This document shows positions 17,191 to 25,678 of a stretch of DNA of 48,803 nucleotides, piece by piece. A program made the position numbers and the translations under genes. How positions within the stretch are numbered: position 1 is the stretch's first letter; each line of letters starts with the position of its first letter. The stretch lies in contig CAJUPJ010000028.1 in the NCBI GenBank assembly GCA_910588655.1, forward strand, positions 1-48,803, written 5' to 3'. A model generated the notes under the pieces. The model saw nothing but the letters and a program-made list of their open reading frames with translations, did no database searches and had not been told where the DNA came from. The stretch is from an uncultured Lachnospiraceae bacterium (GTDB lineage Bacteria > Bacillota > Clostridia > Lachnospirales > Lachnospiraceae).

Positions 17191-18329
17191 TACTGCTCAT
17201 CTGCACTTTCTGTTGTATCTGCTGTATTAAAATCTGCTTCTTCTGTATTAATATTTTCTTCTGCTGCTGGAACAGGGTTATTGTTTTCTTCGTCCTTTTG
17301 TTCCATTTCATCATCTTTCTTTATAAACTTGTCACGTACTTTCTGTTCAACTTCTGCCATTACATCAGGATGTTCTTTTAAATATATTTTAGCATTCTCC
17401 CTTCCCTGGCCTATTTTAACACCATTATATGCATACCATGCACCACTTTTATTAACTATATTTTCATTAGCAGCAAGGTCAAGTATATCGCCCTCCCTTG
17501 AAATTCCTTCACCATATATAATATCAACTTCTGCTTCCCTGAACGGAGGTGCAACTTTATTCTTTACAACTTTAATACGTGTACGGTTTCCTATAACCTC
17601 ACCATCTTTTTTAATCTGTTCACCACGCCTTACTTCAAGCCTTATGGATGAATAATATTTTAATGCACGCCCGCCTGTAGTTGTTTCAGGATTGCCAAAC
17701 ATTACACCAACCTTTTCACGGAGCTGGTTTATAAATATTACTATGCAGCTTGTCTTGCCAATAATGGCTGTAAGTTTTCTCAGCGCCTGGGACATAAGCC
17801 TTGCCTGTAAACCAACATGGCTGTCTCCCATCTCCCCTTCTATCTCTGCCTTTGGCACAAGCGCTGCAACTGAGTCAACAATTACAATATCTATAGCGCC
17901 CGAACGCACCATTGTTTCAGTAATCTCTAATGCCTGTTCACCAGTATCCGGCTGTGATATGTATAAATTATCAATATCTACGCCAATCCTTTTAGCATAT
18001 ACTGGGTCAAGTGCATGTTCTGCATCAATAAATCCTGCAATCCCGCCATGTTTCTGGACTTCTGCTACCATATGAAGTGCTACGGTTGTCTTACCGCCTG
18101 ACTCTGGACCATATACTTCCACAACTCTTCCTTTTGGCACACCGCCTACACCAAGTGCAAGGTCAAGCCCTAATGAACCTGATGGGAATGTTTCTACATT
18201 AAGGTGTGTATTATCACCAAGTTTCATTACTGCACCTTTGCCATATGCTTTCTCTATCTGTGCAATAGCATTCTCAAGTGCTTTCAGTTTATTTTCTTCA
18301 GTAGATGTTGTTGCTGATGTTTTTGCCAT
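17190..18329 (-). CDS. recA: Recombinase RecA
   Basis: DNA strand-exchange ATPase of homologous recombination and SOS induction, 379 residues. Walker A GPESGGKTT lies near residues 74-82; IVIVDSVAALVPKAEIEGEMG and NQLREKVGVMFGNPETTTGG are typical of the core. The C-terminal tail is rich in Asp/Glu. I chose ATG 18329 (MAKTSATTS), nine bases behind AAAGG, over the upstream ATG at 18359, because the LexA box (18345-18358) would otherwise lie in the coding region and the extra residues are not conserved. Confidence 0.97.
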   Translation of the reverse strand: MAKTSATTSTEENKLKALENAIAQIEKAYGKGAVMKLGDNTHLNVETFPSGSLGLDLALGVGGVPKGRVVEVYGPESGGKTTVALHMVAEVQKHGGIAGFIDAEHALDPVYAKRIGVDIDNLYISQPDTGEQALEITETMVRSGAIDIVIVDSVAALVPKAEIEGEMGDSHVGLQARLMSQALRKLTAIIGKTSCIVIFINQLREKVGVMFGNPETTTGGRALKYYSSIRLEVRRGEQIKKDGEVIGNRTRIKVVKNKVAPPFREAEVDIIYGEGISREGDILDLAANENIVNKSGAWYAYNGVKIGQGRENAKIYLKEHPDVMAEVEQKVRDKFIKKDDEMEQKDEENNNPVPAAEENINTEEADFNTADTTESADEQ

Positions 18330-18344
18330 ATTTTTCATCCTTTC

Positions 18345-18358
18345 CGAACATAAGTTCA
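18345..18358 (-). promoter_or_regulatory. LexA (DinR-type) box
   Basis: CGAACATAAGTTCA closely matches the Gram-positive SOS box CGAAC-N4-GTTCG, just after the recA promoter. It explains DNA-damage control of recA-recX. Confidence 0.75.
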
Positions 18359-18366
18359 TTTTAATT

Positions 18367-18395
18367 ATAATAACCCCTTCTGGTTATTCTGTCAA
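18367..18395 (-). promoter_or_regulatory. recA promoter
   Basis: TTGACA (18390-18395 on the minus strand), 17 bases, TATTAT (18367-18372). Near-consensus sigma-A promoter followed directly by the LexA box. Confidence 0.8.
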
Positions 18396-18455
18396 CAATT
18401 ATTTATAAAGTATTTAGTATATTTAATTTACCATCTTATAATACGTATGTCAAGA

Positions 18456-19058
18456 TTACCTCAGCCTTTGTGTTTCATAATGTTCAAATGTCTGTAAACA
18501 ATGCAGGACTGAGTCATATTGTTCTTCTTCATCCCCGTCTTCTAACACTATATCAAGTGCTACTGCAATATTATTTAAAAGACGTTTATCAAGATATTTC
18601 CTAAGGCTTGTAAATATAATATATTTCTCATGGTAAGTCCTGGCATCAAGAAGTTCCATAAAACCCTTTTCTGCTATTTCACTATCTGGTATTTTTCCTG
18701 CAATTTTTCTGTCTAATGCCCCATTTAACAATGCCTCCTTAAACATGCTGTCAGTTATAACACTGTTTTCCGGGATTACGCTGGATTTAATATCCATGTT
18801 ATTTACTGGCAAATCCATTCCTGGCAACATGTTCCCTGGCATATTTCCAGTAGACTGGTATATTTGCAAACCGTTATTATCTGCTTCTTCCATAAATCTG
18901 TTTAGCGGTTCTGTCCAGATATCAAATGGCGGGAACATCTTCTGGTATACTATGTTCTTTTCTTTATCAATACAGTTATTTGCTATACATATTATCTGTA
19001 GTGTATTTCCATCTGGATATCTGTAAAAACTTCCTGGTAATGGTATATTTCTGTCCAT
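18456..19058 (-). CDS. DUF1653-containing protein
   Basis: 200 residues. The N-terminus (FYRYPDGNTLQIICIANNCID, then QKMFPPFDIWTEPLNRFMEE) matches the DUF1653 pattern, where a YRHFKG-like start and a PL-x-F motif recur. The C-terminal half (FMELLDARTYHEKYIIFTSLRKYLDKRLLNNIAVALDI) is a helical part of unknown role. The function is not known. GAAGGAG precedes the ATG at 19058. It is the next gene upstream of recA but recA has its own promoter. Confidence 0.7.
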   Translation of the reverse strand: MDRNIPLPGSFYRYPDGNTLQIICIANNCIDKEKNIVYQKMFPPFDIWTEPLNRFMEEADNNGLQIYQSTGNMPGNMLPGMDLPVNNMDIKSSVIPENSVITDSMFKEALLNGALDRKIAGKIPDSEIAEKGFMELLDARTYHEKYIIFTSLRKYLDKRLLNNIAVALDIVLEDGDEEEQYDSVLHCLQTFEHYETQRLR

Positions 19059-19157
19059 GCTAATCTCCTTCCATTGACATAAGTTTTAAAAACCACTATT
19101 ATTGACTTAAATATTATACTGGATTTTATAAATTTCTACAAGCATATGCAAAAGTGT

Positions 19158-19240
19158 ACGGGATAATTTGCAGTTATTATAATAACTGCAAATTATGTTG
19201 TGTGGTATTTTATTCAGACAAACGGAAGTGTCCATTATGA
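19158..19240. repeat. Short palindromic repeat related to the foldback element at 24226
   Basis: ATAATTTGCAGTTAT and its exact complement lie back to back across a four-base centre. Beyond it, TATGTTG and AACGGAAG recur at 24721-24750. It looks like a minimal or internally deleted copy of the larger element. It ends just upstream of thiE, so it may alter thiE transcription. Confidence 0.6.
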
Positions 19241-19271
19241 AAGTATATTAAGAAGAAAGGTGTGGTAAAAT

Positions 19272-19913
19272 ATGAAAATTAGCAGAAAGGATTTACTTTT
19301 ATATGCAATTACTGACAGGACATGGCTTAATGGCAGGTCTCTGCTTTCACAGGTTGAGGAAGTATTAAAAAATGGTGCAACTTTTTTACAGCTGCGTGAA
19401 AAAAATTTAAGTTATAATGAACTTGTAGAAGAAGCAGTCCAGATAAAAGAAATTGCTGCCAGATATAATGTCCCTTTTGTTATAAATGACAATATTTATG
19501 CTGCAAAGGAAGCTGGTGCTGATGGCGTACATATTGGCCAGGATGATGCAAGCTATATTAAAGCAAGGGAAGTGTTAGGTGATGGCAAAATTATAGGCAT
19601 GACGGCACATAACCTTAAGGAAGCACTTGCCGCACAGGAGGCAGGGGCAGATTATATTGGTACAGGTGCAGTTTTTTCTACATCCACCAAACATGATACT
19701 ATTCCATTACCGTTAGACAGACTTAGGGAAATAACAGATAATATCCAGATACCTGTTGTTGCAATTGGCGGCATAAACCACAAAAATATACTAAGCCTTA
19801 AAGGTTCAGGAATTGACGGGGCGGCTGTTATTTCTGCAATTTTTGCACAGGAAGACGTGGGACTGGCAACTGCGGAAATGCTAAATTTATGCAGGGAGGT
19901 TGTAAATGGGTAA
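19272..19913 (+). CDS. thiE: Thiamine-phosphate synthase ThiE
   Basis: 213 residues. It joins HMP-PP and thiazole phosphate to give thiamine phosphate. Family motifs: YAITDRTWL near the start, ATFLQLREKNLSYNEL, FVINDNIYAAKEAGADGVHIGQDD, GADYIGTGAVFSTSTKHD and VVAIGGINHKN. AAGAAGAAAGG precedes ATG 19272. The stop overlaps the next gene by eight bases. No TPP riboswitch is seen upstream; a palindromic repeat lies there instead. Confidence 0.95.
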   Translation: MKISRKDLLLYAITDRTWLNGRSLLSQVEEVLKNGATFLQLREKNLSYNELVEEAVQIKEIAARYNVPFVINDNIYAAKEAGADGVHIGQDDASYIKAREVLGDGKIIGMTAHNLKEALAAQEAGADYIGTGAVFSTSTKHDTIPLPLDRLREITDNIQIPVVAIGGINHKNILSLKGSGIDGAAVISAIFAQEDVGLATAEMLNLCREVVNG

Positions 19914-20529
19914 AAAGTTATTTATATTTGATATGGATGGGACATTGCTTGACTCCATGCCATTATGGCGGGATTTTGACAAACATTACCTTAAACGTTA
20001 TAATATAATGCCTCCTGATAACCTGGACGAAATAGTAGCGCCACTTACTCTTCCAGAATGTGCAGATTATTTTATAAGCCTTGGCATAGACAGGGACAGG
20101 GATTTTATTATTTCAGAAGTAGTATCTATTGTAAAAGATGAATATGAGAATAATATCCCTCTGAAACCTGGAATGGATGGACTATTAAAAAAATTACACT
20201 TAGAAGGGCATATTATATGCCTTCTGACTACATCAGAAAAAGCATACGCCATTCCAGCACTAAAAAGGCTTGGCATATACAATTATTTTAATGCAATTTA
20301 CACAAGTTCAGAATTAAATATGGATAAACGCACACCTGGAATTTATAAAAACATTTGTGACAAATATAATATTCCTCCAGAGAATACAACCGTTTATGAA
20401 GACACCATTTTTGCAGTACGTTCTGCAAAAGGTGCAGGATGCCATGTTATAGCAGTTTATGATGAAAATTCTGCTGTTTACTGGGATGAAATACAGCAAA
20501 CAGCAGATGAAGTTTTTATTTATAATTAG
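19906..20529 (+). CDS. HAD-family phosphatase, translationally coupled to thiE
   Basis: 207 residues of the beta-phosphoglucomutase/phosphatase-like HAD group: motif I FDMDGTLLDS (Asp at residues 9 and 11), motif II LLTTSEK, Lys and motif III in YEDTIFAVRSAKGAG. It hydrolyses an unknown phosphate ester. Its overlap with thiE suggests a role in thiamine metabolism, perhaps as the thiamine-phosphate phosphatase many bacteria need; that is inference. Its 3' end overlaps the converging thiD gene by 14 bases. Confidence 0.8.
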   Translation: MGKKLFIFDMDGTLLDSMPLWRDFDKHYLKRYNIMPPDNLDEIVAPLTLPECADYFISLGIDRDRDFIISEVVSIVKDEYENNIPLKPGMDGLLKKLHLEGHIICLLTTSEKAYAIPALKRLGIYNYFNAIYTSSELNMDKRTPGIYKNICDKYNIPPENTTVYEDTIFAVRSAKGAGCHVIAVYDENSAVYWDEIQQTADEVFIYN

Positions 20530-21415
20530 GTGCATTTATATTAAAACAATGGTCAACAGGCCCGTTTCCATGCCCTATTACCAGCCCTGCTTTTAATGCA
20601 AAGGTTAAGTAATTTTTTGCAGACGCTACCGCCGTTACAATATCCATGCCAGCTGCCAGGTTACATGCTATTGCGGATGAAAGCGTGCACCCTGTGCCAT
20701 GAGTATTGGAAGTATTAATCCTTTCACCAGTAAACCAGGCTGCATTTCCATTAATATTAACAGTAATATTACCAATATTATAATCCTGTCCAGGTTTAAA
20801 AAGCAGGGCTGTTTTATCTGTACAATACAGCAGGTCATCAGCACCTCCTGTACTATGCCCGCCTTTAACAAGCACATTAGTGCCACTGGCTTTGCTAAGT
20901 TCTGATGCTGCGAGAAGCATATCATCATTATTATTAATATTTATGCCTGTTAATGCCTGGGCTTCAGGAATATTAGGTGTAATTACCATTGCAAGCGGCA
21001 GGAGCTTTTCCTTAAGTGCTTCTGCTGCCTGTGGTTCTAAAAGCTGGCTTCCGCTTGTTGAAACAAATACAGGGTCAACAACCAGGTTTTTAAGCCTGTA
21101 TTCCTCTATCTTCTGTGAAACTGCATTTATTATTTCTTCTGAAAAAAGCATACCTGTTTTAACTGCATCAGGCATTATATCAGAACATACCGCATCAATC
21201 TGGCGCGCTACAATACCAGGATGTACTGGTTCTGATGTTTCAACCCCTGTTGTATTTTGTACAGTAATTGCAGTTATAACACTCATTCCATATACTGCAT
21301 GTGCAGACATTGTTTTTAAATCTGCCTGTATGCCTGCACCCCCGCTACAGTCTGAACCTGCAATTGTTAATACTTTCTTGCGGAAACACCCGCCAGTTAA
21401 ATTTTTATCTTCCAT
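20516..21415 (-). CDS. thiD: Hydroxymethylpyrimidine (phosphate) kinase ThiD
   Basis: 299 residues. It phosphorylates HMP and HMP-P in thiamine pyrimidine synthesis. Motifs: LTIAGSDCSGGAGIQADLKT at the N-terminus, VTAITVQNT-like stretch, VVDPVFVSTSG, ITPNIPEAQALTG, VLVKGGHSTG and the catalytic/anion-hole region NTHGTGCTLSSAIA. A 12-residue leader before the family start is unusual. It converges on the HAD gene and lies on the opposite strand from thiE. Confidence 0.95.
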   Translation of the reverse strand: MEDKNLTGGCFRKKVLTIAGSDCSGGAGIQADLKTMSAHAVYGMSVITAITVQNTTGVETSEPVHPGIVARQIDAVCSDIMPDAVKTGMLFSEEIINAVSQKIEEYRLKNLVVDPVFVSTSGSQLLEPQAAEALKEKLLPLAMVITPNIPEAQALTGININNNDDMLLAASELSKASGTNVLVKGGHSTGGADDLLYCTDKTALLFKPGQDYNIGNITVNINGNAAWFTGERINTSNTHGTGCTLSSAIACNLAAGMDIVTAVASAKNYLTFALKAGLVIGHGNGPVDHCFNINAPNYK

Positions 21416-21496
21416 TACTAATCCCCTTGTCCTTAAACTTTTTACCCATGAAAAATCTCCATCCCTTCTGTCTTTTACCGTAACTTATCCTGGTAA

Positions 21497-21832
21497 TCAG
21501 GAACGGAGAGCGGTAACTGATTTATAATAGTTGCCAAAATCTGCAAGTGCATTAACGATTGGAAGCATTTCTGTTCCAAGTCTGGTCAAACCATATTCGA
21601 CCCTTGGCGGTTGTTCCTGGTAATCGTGGCGGTATACCAGCCCATCGTCAATCATTTGCCGCAAGCTATTTGTCAAGACCTTCTGTGAAATACCATCGAT
21701 ACTCCGTTGCAGTTCATTAAATCTCCACGGACGCACTTTCAAGTTGCGTAAAATAAGCAGTTTCCACTTTCCTCCTATAAGAGACACAGCAGTTGCAACC
21801 GGGCACTCTGGCAGTTCTTCTTTTGTCCGCAT
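21497..21832 (-). CDS. HxlR-family winged-helix regulator
   Basis: 111 residues. ECPVATAVSLIGGKWKLLILRNL near the start and RPWRFNELQRSIDGISQKVLTNSL are typical of HxlR/MarR-like DNA-binding proteins, which often respond to reactive carbonyls or oxidants through a Cys (one is present at the usual N-terminal place). It diverges from the cupin gene at 22043 and probably controls it. The pair lies between thiD and thiC and has richer GC wobble positions than neighbours, suggesting acquisition. Confidence 0.85.
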   Translation of the reverse strand: MRTKEELPECPVATAVSLIGGKWKLLILRNLKVRPWRFNELQRSIDGISQKVLTNSLRQMIDDGLVYRHDYQEQPPRVEYGLTRLGTEMLPIVNALADFGNYYKSVTALRS

Positions 21833-22042
21833 AATTCTTCACCTCCTGGCGTATTATAACACATCCTTTTTTGAATGTACAGTTACAAAAAGGTGCGTAC
21901 TTGTTTTTGCCTGTGTTCCATACTATACTAATATCAAACAACAAGGAATTGCAAAACAACACCATAAATGCTGTAGCATTTTTCATAAACGAATTTATTC
22001 GTTTTATTATTTGTGCCGCCTGGAGGCGGCAGGGGGACTATT

Positions 22043-22396
22043 ATGGCAAATTACACAAAAACAACAGTTGGTAAGGAAAACAGATGTGAACTGCACGAAA
22101 AGCTGGCTTTGACTGGTGCAGAAATCAGCTTAAATGAACTGCCTGCAGGAGCAGGTGTTCCGTTTGTCCACTCTCATAAGGAGAACGAAGAAATCTACGG
22201 AATTCTCTCAGGCAAGGGCAAGGCAGTAATTGATGGAGAAGAAACCAGCCTTGCCGCCGGAGACTGGCTGAGAATTGCACCAGATGCCAAACGCCAGTTC
22301 TTTGCAGCCAGTGATTCCGGGATTACCTATATCTGTATTCAGGTAAAGGAAAACTCTCTTGGGCATTTTACTGCAGAGGATGCCGTAATTGGCTAA
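22043..22396 (+). CDS. Cupin-domain protein
   Basis: 117 residues with the cupin signature VPFVHSHKENEEIYGILSGKGKAVIDGEE (split here as HSHKENEEIYGILSG and GKAVIDGEE), His/Glu metal ligands, and a second motif AAGDWLRIAPDAKRQFFA. ATG 22043 (MANYTK) follows GGCAGGGGGA; a longer frame upstream has no ribosome site. It is divergent from HxlR, its likely regulator. The substrate is unknown. A 12-bp stem-loop follows at 22418-22453. Confidence 0.85.
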   Translation: MANYTKTTVGKENRCELHEKLALTGAEISLNELPAGAGVPFVHSHKENEEIYGILSGKGKAVIDGEETSLAAGDWLRIAPDAKRQFFAASDSGITYICIQVKENSLGHFTAEDAVIG

Positions 22397-22417
22397 TTCA
22401 AATTAACCATTCATTTA

Positions 22418-22453
22418 AACGCACAGTTCCTTGTAAGCTAAGAACTGTGCGTT
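22418..22453 (+). terminator. Stem-loop after the cupin gene
   Basis: AACGCACAGTTC pairs with GAACTGTGCGTT. There is no clear U-run after it, so it is a weak terminator call. Confidence 0.45.
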
Positions 22454-22567
22454 CCTGCAAATAGCGTTTATGCCGCTTTCCCATAAGCCGGCACTTTCTT
22501 TTTTGGCTGGCAATGTAAGGCAAAGAAAATAATAATACCTCTTGTTATAAATTACTATTAATATTTA

Positions 22568-23884
22568 TCATTCATCATATATTGATACAATTTCCCCGTC
22601 AAGTATACGGTTCATATTTTTAACAGCACAGAAATTCCCACACATGGAACATGTATCTTCTTTTTCTGGTTTTGCAGATGCGCGGTAATCCCTTGCCTTT
22701 CCAGGGTCTATTGAAAGGCGGAACATTTCTTCCCAGTCAAGTTTCTTCCTGGCTGTGCTCATTTCATCATCCCAGTCCCTTGCACCTTTTATTCCCTTTG
22801 CAATATCAGCAGCATGTGCAGCAATTTTAGAAGCCATTATTCCCTCTTTAACATCATTTACATCAGGAAGGCGCAGATGTTCAGCGGGTGTTACATAGCA
22901 AAGGAAGGACGCCCCGTTCGCAGCCGCAACTGCTCCTCCTATTGCAGCAGTAATGTGGTCATATCCTGGTGCAACATCAGTAACAAGAGGCCCAAGAACA
23001 TAAAAAGGCGCTCCCTGGCATATTGTCTGCTGTATCTTCATATTGGCTGCTATCTGGTCTAAAGGCATATGCCCCGGACCTTCAACCATTACCTGTACAT
23101 CTTTCTCCCATGCACGCTTTGTAAGCTCACCAAGTGTAATAAGCTCCTCTATCTGTGAAATATCAGAAGCATCCTTTAAACAGCCAGGACGGCATGCATC
23201 CCCAAGGCTCATTGTTACATCATATTCACGGCAGATATCAAGAATTTCGTCATAATATTCAAAAAAAGGATTTTCCTCACCTGTCATCTCCATCCATGCA
23301 AAAATAATTGAACCCCCACGTGACACAATATTTGTGAGCCTTTTATTTCTTTTAAACTTGCCAGCAGTTTCTTTATTAATTCCACAGTGGATTGTCATAA
23401 AATCTACACCATCTTCAGCATGCATCCTTACAACATCAATCCATTCCCTGGCAGTAATTTCCTTTAATGCTTTATGGTAATATACAACTGCATCATAAAT
23501 TGGCACTGTACCAATTACGGCGGGGCACTCTGATGTAAGCTTGCGCCTGAACTTCTGCGTATCACCAAAAGAACTTAAATCCATAATAGCCTCTGCACCA
23601 AGCTCTACAGCACTCTTTACTTTCTCCATCTCCATTTCAAGGTCTGTACAATCCCTTGATGTACCAAGGTTTACATTTATCTTAGTACGCAGTTTATTGC
23701 CAATGCCACTTGGTTTAATACATGTATGGCGCTTGTTGGCAGGGATAATTGCCTTGCCACATGCCACAAGTCCTAAAAGCTCCTTTTCATCCATACCTTC
23801 ATTTTTTGCTACATAAGCAAGCTCTTTTGTAATAATTCCTTTTCTTGCTGCTTCCATTTGTGTAGAATATTCCATATTATCCAC
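22568..23884 (-). CDS. thiC: Phosphomethylpyrimidine synthase ThiC
   Basis: 438 residues, the short anaerobic-type form. It rearranges aminoimidazole ribotide to HMP phosphate using a radical SAM [4Fe-4S] centre. Family motifs: IKINVNLGTSRDC, AIMDLSSFGD, MTIHCGINKETAG, EGPGHMPLDQIAANMK, DVAPGYDHITAAIGG and a C-terminal cluster motif CSMCGNFCAVK. The cluster Cys spacing reads CX2CX3C. It lies about 215 bases after a TPP riboswitch and its terminator, so expression falls when TPP is plentiful. Confidence 0.95.
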   Translation of the reverse strand: MDNMEYSTQMEAARKGIITKELAYVAKNEGMDEKELLGLVACGKAIIPANKRHTCIKPSGIGNKLRTKINVNLGTSRDCTDLEMEMEKVKSAVELGAEAIMDLSSFGDTQKFRRKLTSECPAVIGTVPIYDAVVYYHKALKEITAREWIDVVRMHAEDGVDFMTIHCGINKETAGKFKRNKRLTNIVSRGGSIIFAWMEMTGEENPFFEYYDEILDICREYDVTMSLGDACRPGCLKDASDISQIEELITLGELTKRAWEKDVQVMVEGPGHMPLDQIAANMKIQQTICQGAPFYVLGPLVTDVAPGYDHITAAIGGAVAAANGASFLCYVTPAEHLRLPDVNDVKEGIMASKIAAHAADIAKGIKGARDWDDEMSTARKKLDWEEMFRLSIDPGKARDYRASAKPEKEDTCSMCGNFCAVKNMNRILDGEIVSIYDE

Positions 23885-24003
23885 TCTCCTTTAAATATTT
23901 TATTTAATAAGACTTTTAAGACCATTTTATAACTTTAGGAAAACTTACCAGACACAGGCATGTTTATTATTATTTATATTTGATAAATCGTATTTAATTA
24001 CTA

Positions 24004-24046
24004 AAACAAACACCCCAGATATAATAACAGAAATATACCCAGGGTG
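24004..24046 (-). terminator. Riboswitch-controlled terminator in the thiC leader
   Basis: On the minus strand CACCCTGGGTATA pairs (with several G-U pairs) with TATATCTGGGGTG and is followed by TTTGTTTT. It lies about 50 bases downstream of the TPP aptamer, as expected for control by termination. Confidence 0.65.
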
Positions 24047-24096
24047 GTGAAATTGCAATTATAAATATGTAATAAATTATAACATAAGCCACAAAT

Positions 24097-24173
24097 CTTC
24101 CTACGACGGTACTAACCGTATCAGGTCAATGGGTCGGATAAAATCCCTCTCAGCTAAAAAGCTCCCCAGATAA
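24097..24173 (-). ncRNA. TPP riboswitch (THI element)
   Basis: The minus strand carries the conserved parts: CTGGGGAGC, GCTGAGAGGGA, GACCCATTGACCTGATACGG and the closing CGTCGTAGGAAG. Together these form the TPP aptamer. It sits between a strong promoter (24185-24214) and thiC. Confidence 0.95.
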
Positions 24174-24184
24174 ATTCTTTAAAA

Positions 24185-24214
24185 AGTATAGATGGAAACC
24201 ACACTTTTGTCAAT
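24185..24214 (-). promoter_or_regulatory. thiC promoter
   Basis: TTGACA (24209-24214) and TATACT (24185-24190) with 18 bases between, just upstream of the TPP aptamer. The foldback element begins 12 bases behind it. Confidence 0.75.
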
Positions 24215-24225
24215 AGAACTGGATG

Positions 24226-24723
24226 GATAATTTGCAATTATTTTGTGTTTTTGTGGATTAGGGAACGCAGGTTTTTACGTATTCCACTAAATTATTCCAT
24301 GGCAGGGCACACTTCCACTATGCCACAATATCATTTAGTTAAGGAAAAATGTTTAAAAAATTACATATACTGGGTACGCTGTCAAATCCAAAGTGCCTTC
24401 CATGAACAAAGCACGCTTGCGCTTGGACTCGCACGCAATGGATGCATAAAGCCCTTAATGTTCCTGCGGAACATTTTAAAACAGGGCTTAAGCACCAGCG
24501 GCTTCGTACAGCTTTTTCATGGAAGCACATTTGGAATTTGCCAGCCACTCCACTTCTTTGGTAATTTATAAAAATATTTTCCACCTAACCCCTTAACTAA
24601 ATGACATTGTACTGCTATGTGGACTGGAGCGCCTCTGTCATGGAATAATATTAGCTGGAACACGTAAAATCTGATGTTCTCTGCAAAATTCCAGAAAACA
24701 TAAAAATAATAACTGTAAATTAT
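24226..24723. mobile_element. Long foldback element (about 500 bp), copy 1
   Basis: The outer ends GATAATTTGCAATTATT and AATAACTGTAAATTATG are inverted, and the arms stay complementary inwards (e.g. TTTTACGT-TTCCA and ATTATTCCATG parts, then CATTTAGTTAAGG, CAAATTCCAAATGTG-like parts). The centre AATGTTCC-TGC-GGAACATT is at 24457-24475. The whole is an imperfect palindrome with arms of about 240 bases and no transposase. Short open frames within it are by-products of the arms. It may be a MITE-like element. Confidence 0.7.
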
Positions 24724-24825
24724 GTTGGGAAACATCTGGTTTAGAGGAACGGAAGACAATGGATATATACCAGTCACTTCTTCACTATGTAATAAGTGAC
24801 TAGCAGAATAATTCCCGCCACCACC

Positions 24826-25102
24826 ATGTCATTTAGTTAAGAGTCCAGATAAAAAATATCTTTATAAATCACCAAAGTGTAAGCTAGCTGGCAAATTCCA
24901 AATGTGTTTTCATGAAAAAGCTGTACGAAGCCGCTGGTGCTTAAGCCCTGTCTTAAAATGTTCCATAGGAACATTAGGGGCTTTATGCACCATTGCGTGC
25001 GAGTCCAAGCGGAAGCGTGCTTTTTTCATTGAAAGCACTTTGGATTTGCCAGCGCGTCCAGCATATGTAATTTTTAAACATCTTCTCTTAACTTAATGAC
25101 AT
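24826..25102. mobile_element. Foldback element, copy 2 (about 277 bp)
   Basis: Ends ATGTCATTTAGTTAAG and CTTAACTTAATGACAT are inverted, centre AATGTTCC-ATA-GGAACATT. It matches the inner 280 bases of copy 1 in the opposite orientation, including the TGTACGAAGCCGCTGGTGCT part. It lacks copy 1's outer arms. It ends about 90 bases before the sigma-factor gene. Confidence 0.7.
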
Positions 25103-25137
25103 CCCACAATTATTGATGTATAATTTATATACACCTG

Positions 25138-25159
25138 CCCTGTTACAATAATAACAGGG
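25138..25159. other. Small stem-loop ahead of the sigma-factor gene
   Basis: CCCTGTTA and TAACAGGG around a six-base loop, in the 5' region of the sigma-factor gene. It may be an operator or leader structure. Confidence 0.4.
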
Positions 25160-25192
25160 TTATTACAGTGTATTGGAAGGGGTGGTACACAT

Positions 25193-25678
25193 ATGCGGAG
25201 TGAGCAGGAAGTAATTAATGCAGTGGATAAGTATGCAGATATGGTTAAACATGTTTGTTTTTACCATTTGAAAAATAATACAGATGCAGAAGATGTTTTC
25301 CAGAATGTATTTTTAAAATATATGCTGCATGATAAACCTTTTAATGATGAAGAACATGAAAAAGCATGGATTTTACGTGTGACTATTAATTCATGCAAAG
25401 ATTTCCTGGATGACTTTTTCCGGCGTAATAAAGTACCACTTGAAGTTTTAAATGAAATAGCAGCAGAAGTACCAGAAGAACACAGGGAAGTTTTAGAAGC
25501 AGTACTGTCCCTTCCTGCTAAGTATAAAGATGTAATTTACCTGCATTATTATGAGAAATATTCTGCTGTTGAAATTGGAAAAATACTTGGTAAAAAAGAG
25601 AATACTGTCTATTCCCTTTTATCAAGGGGACGGAAAATATTAAAAGAAAAACTGGGAGGTGATGAAAATGGCTGGTAA
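25193..25678 (+). CDS. ECF-type RNA polymerase sigma factor
   Basis: 161 residues with a sigma-70 region 2 (DKYADMVKHVCFYHLKNNTDAEDVFQ) and region 4 helix-turn-helix (LPAKYKDVIYLHYYEKYSAVEIGKI, TVYSLLSRGRKILKEKL). It directs RNA polymerase to stress or surface-linked promoters. GGAAGGGGTGG precedes ATG 25193. It is followed in an overlap by an anti-sigma factor gene, the usual switch pair. Confidence 0.9.
   Translation: MRSEQEVINAVDKYADMVKHVCFYHLKNNTDAEDVFQNVFLKYMLHDKPFNDEEHEKAWILRVTINSCKDFLDDFFRRNKVPLEVLNEIAAEVPEEHREVLEAVLSLPAKYKDVIYLHYYEKYSAVEIGKILGKKENTVYSLLSRGRKILKEKLGGDENGW

Noticed and set aside
22744..23816. Long open frames opposite thiC and other genes
   Set aside because: They lack ribosome sites and family similarity, and mirror strongly coding frames on the other strand.
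24339..24584. Open frames inside the foldback elements (also 24902-25096)
   Set aside because: They are translations of inverted arms with no ribosome sites or known domains; transposase motifs are absent.
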